From Leptobacterium flavescens (lineage in GTDB: Bacteria; Bacteroidota; Bacteroidia; Flavobacteriales; Flavobacteriaceae): DNA of 64,000 bases. The stretch is from assembly GCF_010671605.1 (NCBI RefSeq), contig NZ_JAABOO010000003.1, positions 437,993 through 501,992 on the forward strand. Direction: 5' to 3'. Positions 1 to 8,120 of this stretch are shown here, one piece after another; the stretch's first letter is position 1, and every line of letters begins with the position of its first letter. Position numbers and translations under genes: made by a program. The notes under the pieces were generated by a model. That model was not told where the DNA came from and did no database searches. It was given only the letters and a program-made list of their open reading frames with translations.

Positions 1-320
1 TGAAACTGTATGATAGAAAATACTCCGTGTACCGCTGCTGCCAGAAACATACTTACTCCCAGGTGCCTCCTGTTATACAGCAAGGGCAGAAAGCGGGTAT
101 TTAACCTGGAAAGCGGCCCGATGGCCAGTATAATATGAAGCATAATTACTGCCAGGGTCCCGAAGGCTCTTATGATAAGAGTCTCGATAGTGGTTTCTCC
201 GTTAAATGCAAAAGTCAGTCCTGCAAAGAGGATGATATAGATAAGCATAAAGGCCACAATAAGCTTGTCGTAAACCTTTTTGTGTTTGTTCCAGAGTACG
301 GTTTGATAATTTAATCCCAT
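1..320 (-). CDS. Ferric-reductase-like transmembrane protein, partial
   Basis: Partial; the gene runs off the left edge, so only about 106 N-terminal residues are visible. They show hydrophobic segments (about residues 20-40 and 52-68) and the family-like stretch IGPLSRLNTRFLPLLYNRRH, followed by a His in AAAVHGVF. This resembles the ferric-reductase-like/cytochrome-b membrane domain that carries haem and moves electrons across the inner membrane. The ATG overlaps the upstream stop by one base (TAATG), so translation is coupled to the preceding gene. It is the last visible gene of the operon starting at 6146. In related proteins the membrane domain may be followed by a Rieske or flavin domain, but that part is outside the window. 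Confidence 0.6.
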   Translation of the reverse strand, partial: MGLNYQTVLWNKHKKVYDKLIVAFMLIYIILFAGLTFAFNGETTIETLIIRAFGTLAVIMLHIILAIGPLSRLNTRFLPLLYNRRHLGVSMFLAAAVHGVFSIIQF

Positions 321-733
321 TAGAATTGAATTTTAGTGATCTCCTCCTCCTTAATAGTGTCGAAAACAGATATCCCGCTCAGGTTCCCGGCTGCGGGAAA
401 GCGATACGGTCCTTTAGATCCTATCTGTCCGATAAAAACGCCCTGAGAGAGGTCATTATTTAAAGCATAAACGGCAGTTGAAGACGATTTCAGAGGCTGT
501 AGTACCTGTACTTCCAGGAAGGTTCCCGATCTCAATTCGAGCAGCCTTAATCGCAGGCTTTCCGCCTCTACTGTTTTTAATACCGTTTCCCCGTTAACTG
601 TTAGCCCCTTACTAAGCTGATTGTCTTTGGGGTAGTTGGGAATATTTATAACCGCAATGACCATTAATGCAGGAATAATGGCAATAATGCCTATCCACAT
701 GATCAAATGTCTTTTTCGAAGATCTGATGTCAT
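320..733 (-). CDS. Membrane-anchored hypothetical protein
   Basis: 137 residues that I cannot assign to a named family. One clear membrane anchor lies at about residues 10-30. A mostly beta-type hydrophilic domain follows, probably outside the cytoplasm. It sits between a 70-residue membrane protein (4-bp overlap at its start) and the ferric-reductase-like gene (1-bp overlap at its stop), so all three are translationally coupled. The context suggests an accessory or assembly role for the membrane redox protein. That is inferred from position only. Confidence 0.55.
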   Translation of the reverse strand: MTSDLRKRHLIMWIGIIAIIPALMVIAVINIPNYPKDNQLSKGLTVNGETVLKTVEAESLRLRLLELRSGTFLEVQVLQPLKSSSTAVYALNNDLSQGVFIGQIGSKGPYRFPAAGNLSGISVFDTIKEEEITKIQF

Positions 734-942
734 TGTTTTTTGTTTTTAAATAGTTTGGGAAGAAGGAAGATCCAGGTTGCTATTGCTCCCGGAAGCAACA
801 ATAAACGTACGGTCCATTTACTGTCTTCAATAAGCGGATCTATCCTCCTGGCTCCCGCCAGGAAGAAATAAATTCCAAACAATACTCCTATCCCGAAATA
901 GGCTGCCAGTACAGTGATAAAAACATCAATTACAGCAATCAT
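730..942 (-). CDS. Small two-helix membrane protein
   Basis: 70 residues with two hydrophobic helices (about residues 8-30 and 45-63), a short polar loop with Arg-Arg-Ile-Asp, and a Lys-rich C-terminus. No family is recognised with certainty. It starts 2 bp after the stop of the Rieske-TPP gene and overlaps the next gene by 4 bp (ATGA), so it belongs to the operon. Its size and place are consistent with a small subunit of a membrane redox complex with the following haem protein, which is inference. Confidence 0.55.
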   Translation of the reverse strand: MIAVIDVFITVLAAYFGIGVLFGIYFFLAGARRIDPLIEDSKWTVRLLLLPGAIATWIFLLPKLFKNKKQ

Positions 943-944
943 AA

Positions 945-2897
945 TTAAATCAGATTAACATCGGTTACAACTTCCAGTACGGCAGGGCCTTTTTGCTCGA
1001 AAAGTGCTTTCATGGCCTCGTCAAGATCTTCCGCTTTGCTAACCTGTTTTCCCCAGGCTCCGCAGGAACGTGCAAATTCTGCAAAATCAGGATTGGAAAG
1101 AGAGGTTTTCCAGACATCCAGCTGGGCAGCTCTCTGTTCTTTAGATATTTTTCCTAATTCGTGATTGTTAAGGATAATGAGTTTTACCGGCATATTGTAC
1201 TTGACCAAGGTAGTGATCTCTGCCAGGTACTGGCACAGACCTCCGTCTCCGGCAACCGCAACTACGGGCCTTGAATCGCCTACAGCGGTATAAGCCCCTA
1301 TAGAAGCAGGAAGTGCAAAACCTATAGATCCGAGATAACCCGACATCAGGAAATCGTGTTCTTCAGGCTCAAAATAACGCCCAAAAGAATAAGCGTTGTT
1401 CCCCACGTCTACACACATAACTGCATTTTTGGGTGCCAGCCTGTTCATGGCTTCGAATAATGCTATAGAACTCACTCCCTTATCGGAAGTCTCTGTTAAT
1501 CTCTTTGCTTTTTCAGCCTTCCAGATATCCCATCTTTCAGCTATTTCCCCACGCTGGTCTTCGGTCTGTGTTTTTCCTTTTAATTCTGATGAGAATATCT
1601 CCAGGGTTCTGGAGATCTCTCCCCATACGGCAACATCTACCTTGTGGAACTTACTCAGTGCCAGCGGATCGAAATCTACCTGTATGAGTGGTTTTTTAGG
1701 AGTGATCCCGGTATGATTGGAGAAAGATGCTCCGAAAACGATCAGCAGATCGGATTCGTTCATAAACCAGGATGCTATCGGAGTACCACTTCGTCCGAGA
1801 ACACCACAACCCAGCGGGTGACTGTCCGGAATAAGGCCTTTTCCTTTAAATGTGGTCAGAACCGGAGCATTGAGGCTCTCTGCAAAAGCAACCACCTCTT
1901 TCTTATTAAAACGGGCTCCGTGTCCCATAATGATTACCGGGCGTTTTGATTTTTTGATCAACTCAACAGCAGCATCGGCCATTTCCTTCGGAGGAGCGAT
2001 CTCCATAGGAGTTATTCTTCCTTCAGGAGTTTGCGCTTTGGCATTGGCTTTTGCAGGTGTTTCCTGAACTTCATCCGGAAAGGTAAGGTGAGAGACATCT
2101 CTTTTCAATATAGCGTGTTTTACCGCCAGCGACATCAGATCGGCATGTTTGCTGTCTGACTGAACCCTTTGGTTGAATTCGGCCACCGTATTAAATGCCT
2201 GTACCAGGTCTACTTCCTGAAAGTTTCCTGTTCCCACAACCTGTGTGGCCACCTGTCCGGTAAGTGCCAGGAAGGGTGCCCTATCTACTTTGGCATCCCA
2301 CATTCCTGTAAAAAGATTGGTGGCCCCGGGACCTGCAATGGTAAAACATGCAGCCGGTTTTCCGGTTAGTTTCCCGTATGCGGAGGCAGCAAAAGCAGCT
2401 GCTCCTTCATGACGTATTCCGTAAAAATTAAGTTTTCCTTTTTGTTCCTGGCGCTTCATGGCATCGGCAAAACCGAGATTGGAATGTCCTACCATTCCGA
2501 ATACTTTGGTCACTCCCCAGTTTACCATGGTCTCTGCCATAATATCGGAGATCGTGGTTTCGTGCTCCGCTTCTTTCTCTACCCCTACATAAACGGCATC
2601 GCCTTCTTCTTTTACAGGGAAGGTCTTGATCCCGTCGTCATAACCTCCGGGAGGAAGTCCGGTACAGGGATGGAAATCCCATCCGTGCCATGGGCATCTG
2701 AGCATTCCGTTCTCTATGGAACCTTCTCCAAGAGGCCCGCCCTGATGCGGACACCGGTTGTCCAGAGCAGAGAATTTCCCCTCAAAATGCGTTAAACATA
2801 TTCCCTGATGCTCTGCAGTTACGGTTTTAACCCTTCCTTCAGGCAGGTCTTTTTTGTTATCTAATACACGATGCCAAACAATATTTTTGTCTTCCAT
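945..2897 (-). CDS. Rieske [2Fe-2S] domain fused to a thiamine-diphosphate-dependent enzyme
   Basis: 650 residues. Residues 1-100 form a Rieske ferredoxin domain with both ligand pairs intact: C49-x-H51 and C68-x2-H71 (CPH and CPWH). From about residue 115 the protein is a full acetolactate-synthase/pyruvate-oxidase-type enzyme. It has the RHEGAAAFAA segment with the activating Glu, a central nucleotide-type domain, and the GDGG...NN thiamine-diphosphate/metal motif near residues 545-575. Family members decarboxylate 2-oxo acids. A fused Rieske cluster would give the carbanion intermediate a one-electron outlet, where PoxB uses quinone. There is no signal peptide, so it is probably cytoplasmic. 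It lies between DUF2721 and small membrane genes in a tight operon. The substrate is unknown; pyruvate is a guess. Confidence 0.85.
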   Translation of the reverse strand: MEDKNIVWHRVLDNKKDLPEGRVKTVTAEHQGICLTHFEGKFSALDNRCPHQGGPLGEGSIENGMLRCPWHGWDFHPCTGLPPGGYDDGIKTFPVKEEGDAVYVGVEKEAEHETTISDIMAETMVNWGVTKVFGMVGHSNLGFADAMKRQEQKGKLNFYGIRHEGAAAFAASAYGKLTGKPAACFTIAGPGATNLFTGMWDAKVDRAPFLALTGQVATQVVGTGNFQEVDLVQAFNTVAEFNQRVQSDSKHADLMSLAVKHAILKRDVSHLTFPDEVQETPAKANAKAQTPEGRITPMEIAPPKEMADAAVELIKKSKRPVIIMGHGARFNKKEVVAFAESLNAPVLTTFKGKGLIPDSHPLGCGVLGRSGTPIASWFMNESDLLIVFGASFSNHTGITPKKPLIQVDFDPLALSKFHKVDVAVWGEISRTLEIFSSELKGKTQTEDQRGEIAERWDIWKAEKAKRLTETSDKGVSSIALFEAMNRLAPKNAVMCVDVGNNAYSFGRYFEPEEHDFLMSGYLGSIGFALPASIGAYTAVGDSRPVVAVAGDGGLCQYLAEITTLVKYNMPVKLIILNNHELGKISKEQRAAQLDVWKTSLSNPDFAEFARSCGAWGKQVSKAEDLDEAMKALFEQKGPAVLEVVTDVNLI

Positions 2898-2898
2898 T

Positions 2899-3282
2899 TT
2901 AATTTATTGATTCGTTAAACTGATCCTGTCTGATCCTTACTGCTTTGAATGAGAAGGTAATTAAAAAGCCGATCGAGATGAAAAGGCTTATGGTACCGAT
3001 AAGCATGGAAACGGTTGCAAGATCTTTTGTTAATGCGATAAAATTCTGGATCCCTGCCAGTATTCCGGCTATTACCATGCTCCCTGCTCCTACATATAGA
3101 CCTACCAGGCCTTTGGTAAGAAGGTTGAGCTGACTTAGTTTTCGTTTGGTCATTAACGGATCTATATTCTGCTTGATCCGATCCGCTATCTCATTGCTCA
3201 GGGCAATAAGGATATTGGAGGTCGACAGAATAAGCAACGCAATGCCGGGTAATATGGTTATGGGAATATACCAGGTATTCAT
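2899..3282 (-). CDS. DUF2721-like membrane protein
   Basis: 127 residues with an N-terminal PGIALLILSTSN motif that I associate with the DUF2721 family. Hydrophobic segments lie at about residues 8-28, 55-78 and 88-112. The function of the family is not established. It starts 7 bp after the antiporter and stops 1 bp before the Rieske-TPP gene, so it is clearly co-transcribed. Its place between an antiporter and a redox enzyme suggests a membrane scaffold or coupling role, but nothing in the sequence shows that directly. Confidence 0.6.
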   Translation of the reverse strand: MNTWYIPITILPGIALLILSTSNILIALSNEIADRIKQNIDPLMTKRKLSQLNLLTKGLVGLYVGAGSMVIAGILAGIQNFIALTKDLATVSMLIGTISLFISIGFLITFSFKAVRIRQDQFNESIN

Positions 3283-3289
3283 ATAATTT

Positions 3290-4519
3290 TTATTTGAGTA
3301 ATCTGGTTACCAGTTTCTCTATGGTCAACCCTTGTACAATAATTGAAAAAACAACTATACAGTAGGTGACGAAAATAATAAGTTCTCTGAATTCACTTTC
3401 CGGGAGGGTGAGGGCCAGAGCTATTGAAATACCTCCTCTCAATCCTGCCCAGGTTAATATCGTTATCCGTTTGCTGTTATTTCGATGTTCTTTTTTGAGA
3501 AAGACATTCGATATAAATATAGTGATGTATCTCGAAGCAAGTACAACAACAATAGAAATAATTCCGATGATCAGATAGTCCAGGTTAAAATTAAGGCTCA
3601 GGATCTCCAGGCCTATAAGTACGAAGAGTACGGCATTAAGGATCTCATCCAGTACCTTCCAGAAAATGTTCATATTGATCTTTAAAGCCTCATCTTTGCA
3701 GGTAGAGTTCAGGTAATTCCCGATAATAAGACCTGCTACTACCATTGCCAGTGCTCCCGATACATGAAGCATGGAAGATAAACTATATCCGCCCATTACA
3801 ATGGCTATACTGATATGGATAGCAACGATGGGAGCATTGTAAATATATTTGAGGAATATACGGCCCACATAGCCCAGAACAAATCCCATCAGGACACCTC
3901 CGAAGGCTTCCTGTCCGAATTCTTTCAGGATATGATCGGCATGAAATCCTCCACCCATGGTTGCAATAGACAGCAGGGAGATAAATACAACTATCCCAAC
4001 CCCGTCATTAAATAAAGATTCCCCCACGATCTTGATCTCCATATCCTTGGGAGCTCCTGCTTTTTTCAGCAGTGCCAGAACCGCTATGGGGTCCGTAGGA
4101 GAAATAAGTGCCCCGAAAACCAGGCTATAGGTATATCCTACCTGCATTCCCAGCAGGCCGGTGATATAATAAAAGGCAGTACCTATTATAAAGGTAGACA
4201 GCAATACCCCGAAGGAGGCAAAGATGATTACCGGTACTTTTTCTTTGATAAGACTGTGCAGGTTTACGTGAATGGATCCTGCAAAAAGCAAAAAGCTCAG
4301 TAGAAAATCGAAAAGGATGGTCCTGAAATCGATCTCATGTACAATAGAACAGACATTCAAAAAACTCTGCTTGTCTATAAGGTACAAGGAGCCAATGCCC
4401 AGAGAGGCCACAATGGCCAGAATCATTACACCAATGGTGTCGGGTAGCTTTAGGAACTTCTTATTGAGAAAGCTCAATAAAGAAGAGAGCGCCACAATTC
4501 CTGTAAATATTTGAAACAT
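3290..4519 (-). CDS. CPA1-family Na+(K+)/H+ antiporter
   Basis: 409 residues, hydrophobic throughout, about 12 transmembrane helices, with only a short C-terminal tail. CPA1/NhaP signatures are present: GALISPTDPIAVLALL and GESLFNDGVGIVVF. The Asn-Asp pair in the latter is the ion-binding motif of electroneutral CPA1 exchangers. It exchanges a monovalent cation for protons across the inner membrane. The gene follows the Rieske-FMN gene by 13 bp and precedes DUF2721 by 7 bp. Antiporters are usually monocistronic or stress-linked, so placement inside a redox operon is notable. Confidence 0.9.
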   Translation of the reverse strand: MFQIFTGIVALSSLLSFLNKKFLKLPDTIGVMILAIVASLGIGSLYLIDKQSFLNVCSIVHEIDFRTILFDFLLSFLLFAGSIHVNLHSLIKEKVPVIIFASFGVLLSTFIIGTAFYYITGLLGMQVGYTYSLVFGALISPTDPIAVLALLKKAGAPKDMEIKIVGESLFNDGVGIVVFISLLSIATMGGGFHADHILKEFGQEAFGGVLMGFVLGYVGRIFLKYIYNAPIVAIHISIAIVMGGYSLSSMLHVSGALAMVVAGLIIGNYLNSTCKDEALKINMNIFWKVLDEILNAVLFVLIGLEILSLNFNLDYLIIGIISIVVVLASRYITIFISNVFLKKEHRNNSKRITILTWAGLRGGISIALALTLPESEFRELIIFVTYCIVVFSIIVQGLTIEKLVTRLLK

Positions 4520-4532
4520 AGTTAATGGTTTT

Positions 4533-6146
4533 TTACATCACACCGGCATAATTGATCCCGGTCAGACGGTGCATATCAAAATTAAATGTGGACAGGTCGT
4601 CCTGGTTGAATTTTGAAATATCGTCATAACCACAGGACCTGGCGATTACCTTGATAAGATTATTGGTGGCATCAAAGTAATTGTGTAATTGCCTGGCCGA
4701 AGACTCAATGATCAGCCTGCTTCTCAGCGAATCTTTCTGAGTAGCGATCCCTACCGGACAGTTATTGGTTCCGCAGGCACGCATTCCCAGACATCCTATG
4801 GCCTGTAAAGCCGAATTGGAAACCGCAATGGCATCTGCCCCCAGCATCATCGCTTTTGCAAAATCTTCTGCAATTCTCAAACCTCCGGTAATAATAAGAG
4901 TGACATCTTCAGCACCTCTTTTGTCCAGGTATTTCCTCGCCCTGGCCAGGGCAGGAATGGTAGGGACATTAATATTGTCTCTGAGAACTGTAGGCGCCGA
5001 ACCGGTTCCTCCACCGCGTCCGTCCAGAATAATATAATCTACCCCCACCTGGAGTGCAAATTCTATATCCTGCTCAATATGACTTGCTGCAATTTTAAAG
5101 CCAATAGGGATTCCTCCGGTACGCTCTCTTACCTTCTCTGCAAAATCCTTAAAATCATCTACTCCGTGAAAATCAGGGAAGGTAGCAGGAGAAATAGCTG
5201 TCTCTCCTTCTTTTAATCCACGTACCGCGGCAATTTCTTTACTTACCTTGCTTCCGGGAAGGTGTCCTCCCGTACCGGTCTTGGCTCCCTGACCTCCCTT
5301 AAAGTGAAAGGCCTGTACATTATCGAGCTTATCCCATGAAAATCCGAATTTGGCCGAAGCGAGTTCGTAAAAGTATCTTGAGTTGTTCTCCTGTTCCTGC
5401 GGAAGCATACCTCCTTCACCGGAGCATATTCCGGTACCGGACATTTCCGCTCCTTTAGACAGGGAGATCTTGGCTTCCCTGGAGAGGGCCCCGAAACTCA
5501 TATCCGATACGAATAGAGGAATATCCAGGGATAATGGTTTTTTGGCTTTGGGTCCGATAACCACCTTGGTGGAAACTTCATCTTCATCCAGCAATGGCCT
5601 TGTAGCCAGCTGGGCAGGAAGGAACTGAATATCATTCCATTTGGGAAGGGTATTCCTGTCTACTCCCATAGATGCTGAAAAACCGTGGTGCCCCAGATTC
5701 TTCAATCCGTTTCTTGCCAATTCCTTGATGTAGCCCGTATAAGGCTCCGTATCTTCCGGATGCGTATCTGCATAGGTGCCTAAATATTCATCTCTCTGAA
5801 AAGGCTGAGGATGCAGGTGCTCAAATTCTGCTACTTCATTCTCATCTACCTGGAGGGAATCGCCCTCTATATATTCCTGGAATTTGTGTAGTTGTTCATC
5901 GTTGTTGTATTCGCTGATACCGGTATCGTATCTGTAATCCCAGCCGTGAACCCCACATATCAGGTTCTGTCCGTCAATATGCCCGTCTGCCAGCAGTGCA
6001 CCGCGATGGTGACATCTTCCGTAAAGCACGGAGATCCCTTTTTCGTGTTTTATGATAACTAAATCGGTGTTTCTTACTAAGGCATAGGCTGGTTTTTTCT
6101 CTTCAAGTGAAGAGACTTTTGCAATTTCTATAAGTTGCTGTGACAT
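4533..6146 (-). CDS. Rieske [2Fe-2S] domain fused to a glutamate-synthase-type FMN domain
   Basis: 537 residues. An N-terminal Rieske domain carries C45-x-H47 and C64-x2-H67. The rest is the FMN-binding TIM-barrel domain of the glutamate synthase large subunit, with a glycine-rich DGRGGGTGSAP loop and FKIAASH. It ends in the cysteine motif C452-x5-C458-x4-C463, which in GltB binds a [3Fe-4S] cluster. No glutaminase or ammonia-channel domain is present, so by itself it is not a complete glutamate synthase. A linear Rieske to [3Fe-4S] to FMN wire is plausible. It is the first gene of the seven-gene minus-strand operon. A near-consensus promoter hexamer on the minus strand (TAACTTTA) lies at 6162-6169. 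Confidence 0.85.
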   Translation of the reverse strand: MSQQLIEIAKVSSLEEKKPAYALVRNTDLVIIKHEKGISVLYGRCHHRGALLADGHIDGQNLICGVHGWDYRYDTGISEYNNDEQLHKFQEYIEGDSLQVDENEVAEFEHLHPQPFQRDEYLGTYADTHPEDTEPYTGYIKELARNGLKNLGHHGFSASMGVDRNTLPKWNDIQFLPAQLATRPLLDEDEVSTKVVIGPKAKKPLSLDIPLFVSDMSFGALSREAKISLSKGAEMSGTGICSGEGGMLPQEQENNSRYFYELASAKFGFSWDKLDNVQAFHFKGGQGAKTGTGGHLPGSKVSKEIAAVRGLKEGETAISPATFPDFHGVDDFKDFAEKVRERTGGIPIGFKIAASHIEQDIEFALQVGVDYIILDGRGGGTGSAPTVLRDNINVPTIPALARARKYLDKRGAEDVTLIITGGLRIAEDFAKAMMLGADAIAVSNSALQAIGCLGMRACGTNNCPVGIATQKDSLRSRLIIESSARQLHNYFDATNNLIKVIARSCGYDDISKFNQDDLSTFNFDMHRLTGINYAGVM

Positions 6147-6388
6147 TTGGTTGCTAAGAGTTAAAGTTAGTGATCGTTAAGTTACTTATTTTAAGTCGAA
6201 AATCCATAGACCTTATTACAGAGCCGGGATATTTCGAATCAATATAAATAATACATCTTCTCCTTTCGGAGAGGAAATAAGGATATAAAGGTAATTCAAC
6301 AGAGAGGGAAAGAGGGTATCAAAATTTCCCTAAGGTATAACAGCTTTACCTGAACAGGGGATACTTATGCTAAAAGATGGTTAAAGCT

Positions 6389-7366
6389 TTAGAGGAGCAT
6401 CAGGTTACAACCTCTGATATCGGAATGGTCAAAACGCCCGAGGATCTCAAAACTTCCGTCCTCGTATACTTTCCCGAGGTCCTGGGTGGCAATAAAAGCA
6501 CAGGAATCAATATTTGCCAGATCGGTAATATTTATCCCGCCGGTCCTGCCATAGGGCTGCAGGGAAAGGGCATCTTCCGTATCGCGGGTGCTTATCCTCA
6601 TCCACGGAGGGCAATCAAAGATCCCGTCGCCTTTGGAATAGGCCTGGGAAAGCAGTTCGGTCATTCCGTATTCGGAGTGGATCTCATTTACTCCAAAACC
6701 TTCGCATAGCTGTTGATGCAGTTCCTGGCGGATCAATTCTTTTCTTCTCCCTTTCATACCACCTGTTTCCATAATAATGGTATGCCGGAGCTTCAGCTTA
6801 AAGCTTTCTACGAAATCGAGCAGGGCAAAGGACACTCCGATCAGCAGTGTTTTTTTTGCTTGCTTTTCCAATCGGAGCAGGGTGTTTTTCAGGGCTTCCA
6901 GATCGTTGAGGTAAAAGCCGCTGTCCGGTTGAGAAGAGCGTTCTATCAGATCGTTTACCATATAGATAAGGGAAGAGCCTTCTCTTTCCAGATAGGAGGG
7001 TAGAAGGGCCAGAACGGTATATTCTTCAATGGCGCCGTAAAACTGCCCGAAAGCCTTCAGATAACTTTTTTCATAGTGTTTTATATCGCTTACATAGTGC
7101 TTACTGGTCTGGCTTCCCGTGGTCCCGCTACTGGTAAATATACGGTCGGGTTTCGAGTTCCCGCTAACTACCTTATGCGATTTAAAGAACTGAATCGGTA
7201 AAAAGGGGATGGCGCTATGCTTTGTTACCTGCAGAGGATCCGTACCCAGATAGTCACAAAACTCCCTGTACACATTGTTGTGCTCATACTGATATCGGAA
7301 AAGCCCGATGGAGGTTTCTTCAAATTCTTCTTCGGAGGTAATATTAAAAATAGCTTCCCTGTTCAT
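6389..7366 (-). CDS. LuxE-like acyl-protein synthetase / acyl-activating protein
   Basis: 325 residues from the ATG at 7366. A longer reading from 7384 is rejected because a perfect promoter hexamer covers 7372-7379. The SSGTTG phosphate-binding loop, preceded by a Phe-Thr, is typical of LuxE-type adenylate-forming enzymes. HSEYGMTELLSQAYS further on matches the second conserved region. LuxE activates fatty acids for the bioluminescence reductase; outside lux operons, relatives sit near glycan or lipid genes and their substrates are mostly unknown. No luxC, luxD or luciferase gene is in the window. The transcript would have almost no leader. It lies 243 bp upstream of the redox operon with no visible terminator between them. 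Confidence 0.75.
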   Translation of the reverse strand: MNREAIFNITSEEEFEETSIGLFRYQYEHNNVYREFCDYLGTDPLQVTKHSAIPFLPIQFFKSHKVVSGNSKPDRIFTSSGTTGSQTSKHYVSDIKHYEKSYLKAFGQFYGAIEEYTVLALLPSYLEREGSSLIYMVNDLIERSSQPDSGFYLNDLEALKNTLLRLEKQAKKTLLIGVSFALLDFVESFKLKLRHTIIMETGGMKGRRKELIRQELHQQLCEGFGVNEIHSEYGMTELLSQAYSKGDGIFDCPPWMRISTRDTEDALSLQPYGRTGGINITDLANIDSCAFIATQDLGKVYEDGSFEILGRFDHSDIRGCNLMLL

Positions 7367-7371
7367 TGAGG

Positions 7372-7379
7372 CAAAAATA
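7372..7379 (-). promoter_or_regulatory. Promoter -7 box of the LuxE-like gene
   Basis: Reads TATTTTTG on the minus strand, a perfect fit to the Bacteroidota -7 consensus TAnnTTTG. It ends six bases before the ATG at 7366, implying a very short leader, and it rules out the upstream ATG at 7384. Confidence 0.6.
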
Positions 7380-7420
7380 TACAATATGCGGGGTATATAA
7401 AGCGCTTTTGCTTAAATACA

Positions 7421-7450
7421 AAAAAAGCCCCTTTTAAAGGAGCTTTTTTA
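7421..7450 (-). terminator. Rho-independent terminator after the T9SS mini protein
   Basis: AAAAAAGCCCCTTT and AAAGGAGCTTTTTT form a near-perfect hairpin with A and T tracts on both sides, so it may work in both directions. It follows the stop of the 130-residue gene and precedes the LuxE-like gene. Confidence 0.8.
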
Positions 7451-7471
7451 TTATATAGAATTATAAAAATC

Positions 7472-7864
7472 TTATTTGATCACTAGCTTGCGTATAGACT
7501 GGCTATTTGCTTCGGTAACCTTTAGAAGGTATACTCCGGGAACCAGGGTAGATACGTTAAGCGTATTGGTGGTAGTAAGCGTGGTACGCATTACTTCTTT
7601 TCCTAAAACATTGTAAATTCTAATGTTTTTTGTGAGGTTTCTGTTAGATGTAATAGTCAACAGCCCGTTAGTTACGGGATTGGGATACATCTTAAAACCA
7701 TCGATTTCTTTTTGCTGATCCGGGTCCGAATCAGAAACGGCTTCAACGCTGAAGCGGTCTGCATCTATAAAATCAGGTGGGGAATCCTGATAAAGATCCG
7801 ACTGTCCTATGGACAGGTGCATGACTAGTAGGGCGATAAAAGTCAGCAAGTAATTTTTTTTCAT
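7472..7864 (-). CDS. Secreted mini protein with T9SS type A sorting domain
   Basis: 130 residues: a signal peptide (about 1-20, ending LSIGQ), a short acidic stretch (about 21-55), then a complete type A C-terminal sorting domain (about 58-130) with YPNPV, IYNVLGKEV and PGVYLLKV motifs and the terminal Lys. It would cross the inner membrane by Sec and the outer membrane by T9SS. Almost nothing remains as passenger. It has its own promoter and terminator, so it is a free-standing gene and not a fragment of a neighbour. It could be a remnant of a larger protein or a genuine small surface peptide. Confidence 0.8.
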   Translation of the reverse strand: MKKNYLLTFIALLVMHLSIGQSDLYQDSPPDFIDADRFSVEAVSDSDPDQQKEIDGFKMYPNPVTNGLLTITSNRNLTKNIRIYNVLGKEVMRTTLTTTNTLNVSTLVPGVYLLKVTEANSQSIRKLVIK

Positions 7865-7888
7865 GGCACAATTAAGTTAAGTTATGAA

Positions 7889-7896
7889 CAAATATA
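7889..7896 (-). promoter_or_regulatory. Promoter -7 box of the T9SS mini protein gene
   Basis: TATATTTG on the minus strand matches TAnnTTTG exactly. It lies about 25 bp upstream of the ATG at 7864. Confidence 0.6.
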
Positions 7897-8056
7897 ATAA
7901 TTTTAGATTTGCTTCGTTCTCCAGCGTTTGATTTTTTTGTGAAATTACAGTTTTTTGTGGTGAAACACTCAAAAACAACTATATACTGCTCAAAAACGTA
8001 GGTGAACGGTAGGGCGAAAAAGACGATTTAAAGAGGCTGAAACAGGGTCAAAAAAG

Positions 8057-8086
8057 AAAACATCCCGCAGAAAACGGGATGTTTTT
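8057..8086 (-). terminator. Rho-independent terminator after the duplicated lipoprotein gene
   Basis: AAAACATCCCG and CGGGATGTTTT form a perfect 11-bp hairpin with a 7-nt loop. It lies about 35 bp downstream of the stop of the 726-residue lipoprotein gene. Confidence 0.85.
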
Positions 8087-8120
8087 TATAAATAGACTGC
8101 TTTTTTGCAGTTTTTACCGA

